Source: Spirometra erinaceieuropaei (taxonomy: Eukaryota; Platyhelminthes; Cestoda; Diphyllobothriidea; Diphyllobothriidae). From it: a stretch of 64,000 bases of DNA. Below are positions 23,409 to 34,564 of the stretch, piece after piece. Within the stretch, counting starts at the first letter, position 1, and each line of letters starts with the position of its first letter. Location of the stretch: assembly GCA_902702965.1 (NCBI GenBank), contig CACRXP010000006.1, positions 2,335,661-2,399,660 of the forward strand, in the 5' to 3' direction. Position numbers and translations under genes: made by a program. Under the pieces are notes generated by a model. It saw nothing but the letters and a program-made list of their open reading frames with translations. It searched no databases and was not told where the DNA came from.

Positions 23409-24490
23409 TTAGTCAGCCTTTGACCACGGTAGGCGCGGAGCCTGGACGAGGTTCTTCTGGACGCATAGGGTCGGTTTTCGTAACCTGGTGGCGGTCGCTT
23501 CTGCTGTTGCTAACAAGCGCTGGCCCAGTAGTTTAGGGTAACTCGAAAGGACCTTGTAAATCACACGAAATGCTTCAGCGGGGTCCATACGATGCCCTGA
23601 ATCCACTGTCTGCGCAAGGATGGCGCTGTCTATTCTCCTAGTTTCACCTTTTGCCAGCCACACAGGAAGGTGCTCTCGTATTCTTTTGGAAAGGCGCCGA
23701 CTCGTACGACCAATATAACCTGCTCCACAGGAGCAAATGAATGAGTAGATGCACATTGAGGCGGTCTGAGGTGGCAGCCTATCTTTGCCTTCTCCGCGTA
23801 AAATAGGGTAAGTAGAGAAGTATATGCGAACCCTTGCTGCTGGGCGCGTTCCCGAGGCAGTTTGGCCAAGGTGTCTTCTTAGGAGTTCACTTGCAGCATC
23901 TCCTTGGAAAGGGACTTTGAGGAACAACGCTTTCTTTTCGGCGGTCCGTGTGGCGGGTTTTGCGGGTCGTTCGTCAAGGTTTTTTGCAATGAATCTGCCA
24001 GGATGTCCGTTTTCGCGAAGCAAGTCCTGGATTTTTCTAAGTTTCTCCTCGATACTATCTGTTTAACAAATTTTTCTAGCCCTTTGAGCCAAACACCTGT
24101 CTAGATTTCGTTTTTGTTGGAGAGCTACGAAACTAGCGAAGTTCGTGCATTATCCAGACCAGATTTTCTTCCGGTAGACGCCCCTTCGGAGGCTACCGTC
24201 CGATCTCCTGTTTAGAAGGACATCTAAGAAAGGAAGCGAACCGGCCGATTCCATCTTCAACGTGAATTTGATCGATGGATGTGCTCGGTTTACAGAACTT
24301 AGGAGGACAGCAACGTCGGTTTCTGTGATTGCAATAGCAAAGATATCATCAACGTGGCGACCGTAATGTTTAAGTTTTTTGATCTGATCGCTTAGTTTAA
24401 ATCTCTCCAGCTTGCCCATGAAGACGTCGGACAAGCAACGAGGCCTTCTTGCGATCGCAAACTCAGCCAAGCGGCCTGCATAGGTTATGA
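23409..24490 (-). pseudogene. Penelope-like element ORF: RT palm to GIY-YIG endonuclease, two in-frame stops
   Basis: One minus-strand frame runs from about 24470 to 23409. It begins in the RT (FMGKLERFKLSDQIKKL), has the catalytic box YGRHVDDIFAIA (YVDD-like, Tyr to His) and SAGSLPFLDVLLNRR, then the linker LLRENGHPGRFIAKNL. The C-terminal GIY-YIG endonuclease follows: MCIYSFICSCGAGYIGRTSR with KRIREHLP, then DPAEAFRVIYKV. This is the PLE domain order. Two TAA stops (near 24150 and 24060) interrupt an otherwise uninterrupted frame, so the copy is dead but not frameshifted. The sequence differs clearly from the 17.4-kb PLE, so at least two PLE lineages are present. Confidence 0.8.
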
Positions 24491-24499
24491 GCGCCGTAC

Positions 24500-25480
24500 A
24501 AACCGATTAGCCCTGTGAACTAGTGGACGCGAAACACGCGCTGCGGTAGCACCGACGAAACCAGGCGCGGATTGTGCGGAAATGTGCCTTTGGCGGGAAC
24601 AAGACCAGCACACCTGAAGACAAACGCTTCCGATAATCGGGCCAGCATCGCAAAAGCGCACTACTACACGGAATTCATCGCACCGGAGGGGTAGGCATAT
24701 CATAATATGCATATTTTTATGGTCACATTTAGGCCAATAGTATCAAAAGGCAAATTTACAGGAGTGAGAAGCAAAAACAAGCATTACAAACCCTTTCCAT
24801 CCTCGGATGCATCAGCGCCAACTGCGCTGCCAGCGCGACGGGGAGTAGTGGCGTAGATGTTGGTTGTGGGAGGAAGTTGCTGCCCCGTATGCTCGCCTAA
24901 GTATTTAAAAAAGGGGCAGTGATTGAAACAATAGGTGAGCAGACATTCTTCGCCCCCAAAACGAACCGTGAGGCATATGCGGTGACTGACGTTACTGGGA
25001 ACGCGCTAGGTGAAGGAGGAGGAGGAGGGGAGGGTGCGGTAGGTGCTGCGCAAGTCTACCATCAGTATGAACTAGTCCGCACGCCAGTCACCGCCCCCGC
25101 TCTCGTCCTGCTGTGGAACACACGGTGGACATCATCGGTCAGAGCAGCCGAAGTGTCCAGCAGACATTATACTGCAGCAATGCATTTGTGGCCCTTACTA
25201 TGCTTATCAGTAAAACCTTATACGATCCACCTTCAAAGCACCGCACAGCTTCGAACGGACGCGCACCCATTGGAAGCTGACGCTCCAGAAGAAATCAGCT
25301 GGAGGCAGCAGCCGTTTCGGGTTAATCAGGCTCCCGTCAGGTGGTGAATACGAGTGATCTGACATGACAGTTCGACAGTCGCATGCGACGGCATTCAGTG
25401 TCGCGTATTCCATGGAGTGGGCGTAGGACCGAGTAATTTCGCGTGAAGTAGTTTATAGTGAGGTAGACATGCGCAGAATC
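24500..25480. other. No gene; family G repeat fragment at about 25040-25150
   Basis: Possible 5' remains of the minus-strand PLE lie near 24500-24700 but lack a clear motif. The 25040-25150 segment shares CGCAAGTCTACCATCA and GTGGAACACACGGTGGACAT with the family G block at 29640 and 37110. No splice-supported exon was seen. Confidence 0.35.
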
Positions 25481-25488
25481 TAATGCAC

Positions 25489-25502
25489 ACTCTCTCTCTC
25501 TC
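25489..25502 (+). repeat. (CT)n microsatellite
   Basis: Seven or so alternating CT units. Confidence 0.8.
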
Positions 25503-25539
25503 CTTCCTCGTCCACCTCGTCTCTGATGTCAAGGTATAA

Positions 25540-25900
25540 TCAAGAAAAGCGGAAGTGGGCACGAAGGCAGTTGTTGGGAAGGTCGGACAGCCCGTCTACG
25601 CGTGCCACACATGTGCCAGGCTTTCTGCAAGGGCGGTTAGGGTCGGGAGTGTCGTCACGGACACATTCAGAAGGAAACGTTGCAGCCTGAGAAAGACTGA
25701 GTTATCCCCTCAGTTAAAAACCTTTGCTGTTCACAACACTTGGCGCGTGGTGGGTAGAATTAAGCGCGGCAGATTTATTATAGGAAGGAATGCCCTAATA
25801 CTTCGCGAGAATGGATTCCTCCCCGATGTTGGCTTCACTTTCTTTTTCCTCTCCCATGCGCAAGCCGACTGTTCGAGCCTCTCGGGCAGCTGGCGATAGG
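25540..25900 (+). repeat. Dispersed repeat (family C), plus copy
   Basis: Starts near AGCCCGTCTACGCGTGCCAC, continues with GTGGTGGGTAGAATTAAGCG and TTATTATAGGAAGGAATGCC, and ends near ACTGTTCGAGCCTCTCG. All blocks occur in the same order in the minus copies at 18.3 and 22.4 kb. Confidence 0.55.
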
Positions 25901-26412
25901 ATTAGGTGTGGTGGTTGGGACGGCATTAGGGCTAATGTTTAAGTGCGACCCGATTAACCTGTGCCACTGGCCAGTTTGGCCTCTCGCTTTAAGAACTTTC
26001 GATCGGACACAATGTGAGGATCATGTGATTCGAATGTGAAGTTGGGACGGCCAGTGAACGGCATCCCGGAAACCGTGCTTACTGATTGAATGCTCAGACA
26101 TGAGTTTTTACATAACAATGACGTGCTTACTTATTTAATTTAAATAGGTATAGTGTACCAGAGTTTATTCGCCGTAAGGCGCTCAAGGTTAGGGCTGGGT
26201 CTAGGTTACAGTTAGGTTAGAGATTAAGGCTAAGCTTGCCTACTGCATGCCCTTTTACCCAATCCGGCATTCTCTAACCAGTGACCTTGGATTATCTGTT
26301 TTCCATTGGTTTAAGTGCCGCTACTTAGCATCATTCAAATTGGGCGGTCTATTACGGCACCTCGTTGGAGTAATAAAATAAAGACATGGAAGAAATGCGA
26401 ATTTTCCAAATG

Positions 26413-26556
26413 CCTGTCGCAGATTCTGATAATTGCCGCGTCCACCTACTCTGCTGATAAGACTAATATTAACATCCCTCCCGAATTAGTGGAGTCCCTG
26501 TGCTCAATTATCACCGATGAGTTGACATATTCACTCCCTACCCCTTGCTTCACAGG
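26413..26556 (+). CDS. Candidate exon, unidentified
   Basis: The acceptor GCCTGTCGCAG precedes a phase-0 frame, ILIIAASTYSADKTNINIPP..., through LVESLCSIITDELTYSLP, and a weak donor ACAGG|GTATCG follows. The peptide reads like a normal helical protein segment. No family was recognised and no neighbouring exon was found, so this may be chance. Confidence 0.22.
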
Positions 26557-27534
26557 GTATCGCCGAATCATTCGGTCTTCGTAGGAGTAGCTCGGCATGG
26601 AAAGGGAGAAGAACAACCGGATTGGCACTGTCAGAAATACCAGACAATCTGCTAGTCAAATGATCACTGTACAGTTAGTCGGAGTGACTACATCCCAGTT
26701 CAACGTTCCACAGTTAAGTTCATGACGACAAATCAATGCGTAGTGCCGAAAATAGCAACGTTGTTGTCGTTCTCAAGCACCAGAGGTTCCGCACACCCCC
26801 ATCCTTGCGTCTATGTAGAAAAATTACGAACTGAGATTCTGGCAGAAAAGAAATCTGAGTTTTTTTCGCGAGTTGAGGGAAAGGAGGGGCATCAAAATAA
26901 CGTCCTCAGTCCGCCGGGAAGTTGGGCCAATTCTCAGATTCACACTGCGGTACCACAACGACCACACCGGCTGAAGGTCCTTGCAATCGTCTGCTCAGAC
27001 AGCTAAGGACACTTCACGCAACACGACGTTCTTCTGCCAATCACGGAAAACGACAGCAAAATTGGTCGGAAACAGTCGTAAAAAGTACTGACCATCGGAA
27101 GCAGGCCCCAGACGTCGGTGACACTAGAAAGCCCTACCAAAGTATTCGCGAAGTTAGTGCCAGATGGTCTGCACTGGGCGACCCGGTCGGTGCGGGCAAT
27201 TCGGTCAAGGTCGAGTGCTGGCATCAGCGGTTCGAGAGCCTCGTAAACTTTGATGACCAACCAACCAGCTCTCGCCATCCTTCGCAGCAGAGTCTCATCT
27301 CTCCATCATGGCAATGTAGCAAGGAGGCAGAGTAACAGCAAGGCGTTCAAAGAGGACGGCACGCCAAGTGCATAAGTCTACAAGTCTCGTGTCGACACTC
27401 CGGTTATTTTATTGCTGCCAACTCGTCAAAATCGGACGACGGCAGGGACACTTCGAGTACCTTTTCAACTTCGCTGGCTGGCTCGTCACCCCTCCCCAAC
27501 CATGCGATGTTGTGTGACACTCAACCCCAGAAAT

Positions 27535-27571
27535 AGAGAGAGAGAGACATAGAGAGACATAGAGAGAGAGG
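27535..27571 (+). repeat. Imperfect (GA)n microsatellite
   Basis: AGAGAG runs interrupted by CAT in a regular pattern. Confidence 0.8.
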
Positions 27572-27740
27572 CGACATTATCGTCCACCGGCAGTTTCAGC
27601 GTACGTATGACTCGGAGACGGGACCCAAGCGATCCAGGTTCCAAGCGGGAAAAGACTGCACCGATCAAAATATATTCACACTGCAGTGCACTATGGAGTT
27701 GTGTCACGGCGACCAACAGCCTAAAGACGTTAACTTGGGT

Positions 27741-27812
27741 AGGGGGCGCTCACCGATCGTTCTTACGGAACTCACTCGTTCCGTTGTGCCCTACGGGCTC
27801 TCCCTCGGGCCC
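27741..27812 (-). repeat. SINE head unit (reverse orientation)
   Basis: In SINE sense it reads GAGAGCCCGTAGGGCACAAC, then ACGGAACGAGTGAGTTCCGT (a 7-bp hairpin), then AAGAACGATCGGTGAGCGCC. The same unit starts the SINE at 39094, is doubled as an inverted repeat at 51410-51545, and occurs alone at 39881-39958. Confidence 0.65.
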
Positions 27813-27871
27813 AACCAGCAGCCGCACAGCGGCGCACGATAAAGGCAATATGCTATTACCGACAAAGACAA

Positions 27872-27926
27872 AGGAGACTGGAATGGCCATTTCCGGCTTA
27901 TTAGCCGTCGTCAGCCAGTCATACTG
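27872..27926 (-). ncRNA. Hammerhead ribozyme of the SINE (best-conserved copy)
   Basis: On the minus strand: stem I 5' strand GACUGG (27920-27915), core CUGACGA (27914-27908), stem II CGGCU-AAUA-AGCCG (a perfect 5 bp, 27907-27894), GAAA (27893-27890), stem III AUGGCCAU (27890-27883, fully palindromic), U27882 as the base before cleavage, then stem I 3' strand CCAGUC (27881-27876), a perfect 6-bp match. This is the order of a type I hammerhead, with C at the variable position of CUGANGA. This copy alone keeps the first stem II pair (C-G). In one molecule stem III would be 2-3 bp; two molecules could form 8 bp. Confidence 0.7.
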
Positions 27927-28250
27927 TTGGGAGTGCCTGCACTCCCAAAAACAAGAGCCAACCAATCACTGGAGACCATTTGCGTTTACTCTCTCTACAG
28001 CGCTGTCATCTTAATCGGGCGCCTCTCCATTGGCTACTCTCCTCTTCCCGAAGGTCATTGGGCCGAATGTCGGCGAACCACAGTAGGGTGTTATAAATAT
28101 GCGTCACCTTTCAGCTAGTCGTGACTTGCGGTGTTTCTCTTATACACTTTCCGTGGCCATCCGTGTTTTCTTTGTCTGCCGCTTTGGCATTGGGGACAAG
28201 GGTCGAGTGCGTATACGCTCCACGGGATTTCAAGTACCAGGCGGGTCATA
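27924..28250 (+). repeat. Dispersed repeat (family D)
   Basis: Forward copy of the unit at 12261-12630. Contains GTTATAAATATGCGTC, a TATA-like box. Here it is an internal part of the 972-bp insertion. Confidence 0.6.
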
Positions 28251-28603
28251 ACACATACCCGACCCCGAAGTGTGGAACACAAGAGGCTCGGAAGACGCAG
28301 ACGTTGCAAAGCGAACCTGCGGCGTCTATTGCTCTCCGCTAGCGGAGATATGTCCCCTACGAGGCGTCTTCTGCCGAGACACGCAACCCTCCTGTTGTCG
28401 GAGGCAGTTCTGCGCTCTTCTGGGTGGGCGGCTGTTAGTAAAAAAAGGTTGATAATTATCCATTACCTTACGGTAACCGCCCTGGCAAGATACCTAGCAG
28501 CCAACGGCGCGGTAGTGCGTGTGGCTTTGTTTGAGCACATTCCTCATTGGCTGGTGTAGTTTCTGCAGTCAGGGAGCTGCGAAACTGAAAGAACACTTGG
28601 AGA

Positions 28604-28708
28604 ACCGGGTGTTCCACACTTCGGGGTTGGGTATGACTGGCTGACGACGGCTAACAAGCCCGAAATGACCATTCCAGTCTCCCTTGTCTTTCTCGGTAAT
28701 AACATACT
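28604..28708 (+). ncRNA. SINE 3' end with hammerhead ribozyme
   Basis: Stem I GACUGG (28635-28640) and CCAGUC (28674-28679); core CUGACGA (28641-28647); stem II GGCU-AACA-AGCC with the first pair lost to C-C; GAAA (28662-28665); stem III AUG-AC-CAU; U28673 before the predicted cleavage. The outer stem I pairs GGG with CCC after a small internal loop. It ends at GGTAATAACATACT next to the target-site duplication. Confidence 0.65.
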
Positions 28709-29289
28709 GACGTTAACTTTGCGAACTTCGTCACAGTGTTCGATTTCGTCCACCGTGCAGCCCTGCGGAGGATAACGAAATCAGGCGGTACATGCTGGCA
28801 AACACCACCGCTGTGGTTAAGATCTGATTTCGATACAGTACCGCGAAGTACCGCGACAACAATATTTCCATACCGTTCAACAAGATGGCAATTTGTTGCT
28901 CATCTGCAGAGTTCGATCCCGTTCTGTAGGGGCGCCCGCGGTGGCAAGAGCATTCGTCAGGACCAGCACCTACTGTCGCCAACTGTAGCTCACAACGATC
29001 TTTCCTGACCGCTTTGAAAAGATTGCATCCTATTGCCTATTATGTTAAAGTACACCACTGACTGACTTCTAGGAAGGACCCTGCAGGGCCTTGAGGGTGT
29101 TGAATTTGCACCCAAGAGATGCGCAAAACAGTGGATAGATTAGAGCACGGAACGCGTAAACCAGGCTGCGTGGAGCCCGAATGCGGAGGTTGAAGTACTG
29201 CGGCACACCTAGGCGCAGGGTCGTGCCGCGCCGGCCGCTTGTTCAACTCCAGTACCAAATGGCTAACCGACTCGGACAGAGGGCTGGGG

Positions 29290-29700
29290 CATGGGTGAGG
29301 GAATAGAGCGAGAGAGGCTGATGCTAAGGACTCCGTTCCCAGAATCTACAAAAAGGACTAGGCGCTTTGAAACTATCATGGCACGCAAAAAGTCGTGGCT
29401 TTGGAGACGGCAAACTGACTGGGTCACTTGGTCCTCTCAAAGCGGAAAGTCAGGCTGCAATGATTCCTTCTTAGTGTGGCCAATGCAGCATCCAATCAGA
29501 TTGGATCGGAGCCCCCCTTGCTTCTGTGAAACCCTGGTACTTGTGCGTTGATCCTGAGTGTACATGGCACACGCACTGCGGAATACTTGACTCTGTCATA
29601 ACATTGGGTTCAGGTGGGTAAGGGGAGAGAGAGAGTGCGGTAGACGCAGCGCAAGTCCGCCATCGTCCACCACGTTGTGGAGACACACGGTGAACATAGT
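29290..29700 (-). repeat. Diverged dispersed repeats (families C and G)
   Basis: 29380-29580 resembles the minus family C copy at 18340-18540 (a CTTTTTTCTGTGAAG-like segment, GGCACACGC). 29600-29700 has the family G block GAGAGTGCGGTAGACGC and CGCAAGTCCGCC. Divergence is high. Confidence 0.35.
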
Positions 29701-30029
29701 CTTTTGAGACGCTTTTTGAACTACATTCCTGATTAGAATGCACCCCTCAGCTAACAATTTGAAGGAGAAAATAATTTCAAATACCACTGAGCAGGGCTGC
29801 TGTTGAATGGACAGACTGGGGACAGTGTCGCCTTACGGATAGATGCTCTTCACAGGGCTTTCGCGAATCACGGAAAGACTTCATGGATTCGCCGCGATAT
29901 CCACATCATCACACGGATCTGTATGTATCAGGTATCCAGCCGGCCATTCCTGTAGAAGAAAGGCAAGTGCAATCCCCAAAACCATCGAGCCCGACTGGAG
30001 CACACTTACAGCTTTACCGATTACCACTC

Positions 30030-30195
30030 ATCGATGGGGATCTACTCGTCCCCCCTTGCCTTGGGGATCGATCTCGAGCCCCACAGGTAACCGCATGGGG
30101 ACTAATAATTTAGACAGAATGACATTGCCGGAAAAGACAGGAGAGAGACCAGAGGGACTATTCCCGACTTATCAGCAGTCTTCAGCCAGCCACAC
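30030..30195 (-). repeat. Degenerate SINE copy with decayed hammerhead
   Basis: The reverse complement contains GGCTGGCTGAAGACTGCTG, then AAGTCGGGAATAGTCCCTCT and GGTCTCTCTCCTGTC, a mutated version of the SINE hammerhead with GAAA changed to GGAA. Adjacent sequence ending CTCGAGCCC resembles the head unit. Clearly inactive. Confidence 0.4.
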
Positions 30196-31732
30196 CTAAT
30201 CCCGACGCAAAGCAGTCCCGCTTGGCACTGAACGGAGTTTGCACTCACAATGACGAGTATTCAACGGTTCAGACCAAGCCTACGTATAGAATTAAGAGGC
30301 CGTAGGTCTAACAAACAACGTAAAGTCAATGTAAGAATGTCCACTGAAGAGAACAGGCAGGTAGGAATGACCAGTTAGAGTTTAATATACTATAATTCCA
30401 CATCAAGTGGCCGAACATATTTCGCAAGTGTATGACCGCGACAGATTGTGAGTTCGAAGGCAAGAAGAAGTCATGTGTTTCGCTGTGCAATCAGAGCAGA
30501 TTCCCTGAAAATGGTGCACTGTAACAAGGCTGTGGTTATACACGACACAATGACCCTAGAATCATCTAGGTCCTAAAGCGGTGGTTGTTTGCTCAAACGA
30601 CACTTAGAAACTCATCAGCCGGTCTAACTTATAAGGTCCTCGTCCAGTCGAACTCGATCTACATTATTCGCTCAAGGAGATAACCAAAAATAAAAGGTAA
30701 TATTTCGCAGAAACTCAGTAGGACTTCTGCCTCCCCATGGGAAATAAAGACATACTAACACAGACTACGAACTGGAGAGCACGTGGGATGTTTAGTAAGC
30801 AGGCGTCAAACAGGAAAGACCGGTAAGTGAAACAGGGGGCTATCAGGAACAAACCTATGACACTTGTGCTGGGAGACGCGTGTTTCGTCCGTCGCCGGGG
30901 TAGCGGCACTGTCGCGTAGACGGGCGATGACTCCGGGAGCCCCACAGACTGCTTGCCTTCACCTGGGGTTTACAAATGCAACTTGTATATAGCGACTACT
31001 TAAATAGTAAAAAGTAAGATGTTTTTTACAATAAGATTGACTCGCTAATGGGGTTCAAATGGAGGGGGCGGTGAACGAAAGGGCGGTCTCTGGCCCTCAA
31101 AGGTCGATCTGGACAACGAAGGACGCAGATCGCACAGGAACAAGTTAGGAGGGAGCCACAAAACATCCAGGAAGAGTATTGGAAGGTAATACGATAGTCG
31201 CAGGGCTACACATCAATATCAACGTTCCTAACGTTCGAATAAGCTACTTTCGAGAGTAACTAAGGGACAGACTTGACTGAAAGAAGGCGAAAATGCAAAA
31301 AAGCTAAACAAAAACATCCAAAAGTCCTAAGAACGATGTGCTTGTTACAGCATAACGGGTTAGTTTAGACAGATTCGAGTCCCCAAATATCGCCACAGTT
31401 TTAGGCATTCGGTGGGAAATGTTGCCTCTAAAAATGTATGATTGAGAGGCATGGGGAAACGGAGCGAGGCCAGAAATTGAGATCACAGGCGGGGTACGGC
31501 TGAGCGACGATGACTGTGTCCCTTGACCTAGTGTCACGGGCGTTGTTTTGGTGGATACGAAGGTAACCTGTAGGGCAAATGTGGACCATAAAAGTGCGCT
31601 TACAGCGGTGTTTCTCCATAATCCAATTCTTATGGCATTTCCCTGGTCTCCAGCAGCTGACTGGCTTCAACGACCTCAATTCCAATTTGTCCTATGGCTC
31701 GCTGTGTCTGACAGTCACTTGCGCATTCTCAC

Positions 31733-31823
31733 GTAGCCCTGAATGAGCACAAGGCATTGCGGTACTGCTTCACCGTCCTCCCAGCACGCAGCCGCTTGTG
31801 CAGGATGGTGTTCATCTGACACC
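31733..31823 (-). CDS. Candidate exon, unidentified
   Basis: The acceptor ATACGTTTTTAG, a 91-nt open stretch (VSDEHHPAQAAACWEDGEAV then PQCLVLIQGY) and the strong donor CTAC|GTGAGA. No family was recognised and no partner exon found. Confidence 0.22.
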
Positions 31824-32272
31824 CTAAAAACGTATCCATTCCATTAAAGTCGGATTTGCCTTGACGCCGGAAAGATGCTGAGCATGCAGATCGATTCTAG
31901 GGTCCCGACGTGAGGGTAAAAGTTTCTGCCAATCCATCTCCGCGACTATCAGAACAAAAAGGGGTGAAAGTGTTTGGTGCTAACTTCCTGGCACCTGAGC
32001 AGAGGGACCGACTTTTGGCGTCGAAGAGAGGTTTAGTCAACACCACGGCTCGGTGTTGAAGGTGGTGTAGCGGTTTCATACTAGTGGTCCCAGTTTGTCA
32101 AAGATGCGACCATGCTCGAGTATTCGAAGTGCAAGTTCCTCGTCGACCCGGGTGCTGCTGGTGATTGTAGTGCAGCTAGGCCAAGCCGGTTAACGTTACG
32201 TACATGTGACTTTGAATAGTCCATTCGCAATCAGCAGGGGATAAGCTTGCAAAAACCGCTGCTCCGTCGAGC

Positions 32273-32685
32273 TCAGGCACGAACGTCAGGTTGTGTCGGC
32301 TCAGCGTACGACTGACCGGAGACGGTGGATGAACCAGAAACGGCCACTGAGTCATCTACTACGCCTTCCTGTTTACATAGTAGAATGTACAAAGGAGCGA
32401 GTTCCTGCAAAGGGTTAACGAGAGATTGCCATTTCGGTAATTCTGCCTTGGGGAAAAGGGCATTACCTAAACAGGTATTTTTGGGGATGAAATCTATAAA
32501 GGGACCGTTAAGATTCTTAGCCCAACACACCGCCATGCCATCACCGCTGAGTATGCACATAACTAAATCTACACGAGAATCGAAGTAGTACAAACACTTC
32601 CGGATAGGGTAAATGCCCATAAACAGCGACCTCCCTTTAAAGCATTCAGGAGGCAACGATCGACGATGATTGAATTGCCAATGCC
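32273..32685 (-). CDS. Unidentified gene, probable terminal exon
   Basis: The acceptor CCTATCTATCTCAG opens a 413-nt frame (two bases completing a codon, 136 residues, then TGA). It reads HWQFNHRRSLPPECFKG, then GIYPIRKCLYYFDSRVDLVM, GDGMAVCWAKNLNGPFIDFI, ELAPLYILLCKQEG, and ends with a Ser/Thr-rich tail. This is a compact, Cys- and aromatic-containing globular sequence without low complexity, and the longest non-mobile minus frame in its part of the window. I do not recognise the family. Upstream exons would lie above 32.7 kb, where an RTE relic and repeats sit. It may alternatively be a domesticated or decayed insertion. Confidence 0.4.
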
Positions 32686-32819
32686 CTGAGATAGATAGGC
32701 CTCGACCATCGAAGCGCAGTCCACAGGGTGAGCCCGTTCGACTACTGTCACACAAAAAGCGCACTCCTAATAACTTCTCCCATCGACGAACATATCACAC
32801 GGACCTAATGGACGGAGTA

Positions 32820-33420
32820 GGAAAGACATTGTCGCCCGAATCGATGCTGCCTGCTGGGTTTTCTCAAGCCTTCGGAAATGCCTATGGATCCGACGTGACC
32901 TCTCCATCGCCACTAAGATTCGCGTGTACCGTGCATCTGTCCGGTCTGTCCTTCTCTACGGTTGTGAATGATGGGCTTTACGCGTGGAGGACGAACGAAA
33001 ACTGGAGGTATTTGACCACCACTGCTTGAGGACCATCCTTCGAGTGAAGTTCACTGACTTCGGCTCAAATGAGACAGTCCGCGCTCGCTGCGACAACATC
33101 GCAAGGATAACTCAGGCCATCCAAGAAAGACGATTGAGCTGGTTCGGGCATGTTCCTCGTCGTCCACCTCAGAAGCTCAGTGTTACTGCCCTCGATCCGG
33201 CACCGTTGCCCCATTGGAGGCGTCGAAAAGGGGGTTAGTTCAAAACCTGGCTCGACACAGTTCGTCAGGACATGGAGGTGGTTCTTGGACCTTCGGTATT
33301 CGGTCTACGTCGTTGGCGAAGGGAATGGGTTGAGCTGCCCAGATCTGCTGCCGCGGATATTCACGCGTGGAGAGGTACAGTTCGGGACATCATCGAGGTC
33401 GGCTAGATCAGGCATGATCG
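32820..33420 (+). pseudogene. RTE-type LINE 3' end relic
   Basis: Across shifting frames it reads RVYRASVRSVLLYGCE, WALRVEDERKLEVFDHHCLR, RLSWFGHVPRRPPQ and then KTWLDTVRQDMEVVLGPSVF with GLRRWRREWVELS. These are the standard C-terminal blocks of RTE-type LINE proteins (LLYG-E-W, FD-CLR-I, RLRW-GH, W-D-V--D). Stops and frameshifts make it dead. It differs from the 15-kb relic, so a second RTE subfamily is present. Confidence 0.7.
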
Positions 33421-33439
33421 CAACCGTATCAGGTACAAG

Positions 33440-34560
33440 TTTAAGTTGAGCATCTACGCAAAGCTGTCTTCCCGCAGGGCAGCTGAAGATGTGTGCGGGC
33501 ACAGGGTCCGATGTGCCAAAATCCACGTTTACGCGTGCCACACACACGTCCCGGTCTCGAGAAGTAAACTGCAAAGGGGTTATCACAGCTTGACCCTCAC
33601 TCCAGAGGAGGAGGACTACGTTATTCCATACGCTGATAGCCTTTCAAGTCGCGACTTTAGGAGCGCCTTCAGAGATTAAAAAAACGTTGGCCAGTAGACA
33701 GAACGCAGTCTCTCGCCCGTCTCCCACCGGACGGCAAGACTGAATCAGGTCGACAGAAGGAGAGTCAAGGTGCGGTGACTGAAGGGTCATAAGGCCGCTG
33801 CCTAACGCGAGGCACATATATGCACGGCCATCATTTGGCGGTAGAGCAACAGGGCAGGGCCTTTTTGGCGATCGGTCAACACGTGCACACACTGGCCGAG
33901 TTCGCATTCCCAACTTGCTTAGAATGCGGCTCGTTTTGTCTGTCGGAAGTAAGCTCCTCAGATCCTCGACCGTTTTCTGATCCATGCGACGTGACCGAGG
34001 TCTGGGTGGTTACGACAAAAGGCAACTCCTATGCCCTGGAAGGCGCATCGCGTAGGCAGACCATAAGGTTAATCGGGCAACGAAATGGGAGGAAACGAAA
34101 GCGTCCACGGGTCGGAGTCACTGCATCTTTTCCGGTGGCCGAACAGTGTAGCCGACTTGTACCACTCGCGGGTCATCCGTCGGTGGCAGCCTACCTCCCA
34201 CCATTTTCTGTTCGGACTCACGTTTTCAGCGTTTGGTCTGATGGACCACTTGCAAACACTATGCCCTTCCTACCCCACTTCTCCGGTATCATAGACGTTT
34301 TTTTCGCATTTACGCGAGGCCAATAGACAGAAAAGTAGTTCACCTTAAGACTGACGTGGCTATATACGGCAGCATCTGCCGCACTCCCTCCTTCCACCCG
34401 ATGGAAAGGCAATGGCAAGACGACAACAGATTGATACAGGCACAATGGCAAAAAACTGGAACAACCCGTCTACGCGAGCCACACACGGTCTGGCTCCGGT
34501 GAATGTACTGGGCGATCTGGATCCGTTGGGTAAGGTGATACCATCCTAAAAGCACAGGTA
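33440..34560. other. No gene; family C fragments
   Basis: Short family C pieces recur near 33525 (TTTACGCGTGCCACACAC) and 34460 (CCCGTCTACGCGAGCCACAC). The longer plus frame at 33820-34326 has no recognised motif and lies in this repeat-rich stretch. Confidence 0.35.
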
Positions 34561-34564
34561 CTAG

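Larger units (their letters stand above)
27737..28708 (+). mobile_element. 972-bp composite SINE-related insertion with 11-bp target-site duplications
   Basis: GACGTTAACTT occurs at 27726-27736 and again at 28709-28719, bracketing one insertion. Inside, in order: the SINE head unit and SINE hammerhead, both in reverse orientation (27741-27920); a family D repeat (27924-28250); a reversed SINE middle fragment (28254-28290, GAAGTGTGGAACAC); an unassigned part; and a forward SINE 3' end with a second hammerhead (28604-28708). The right end, GGTAATAACATACT, is the same as that of the SINE at 39343. This may be a long form of the family, or the product of a 5' inversion during insertion. No protein was recognised. 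Confidence 0.65.

Noticed and set aside
33820..34326. 168-codon plus frame
   Set aside because: No recognised domain, no splice support, in repeat-rich sequence, and a minus frame overlaps part of it equally well.
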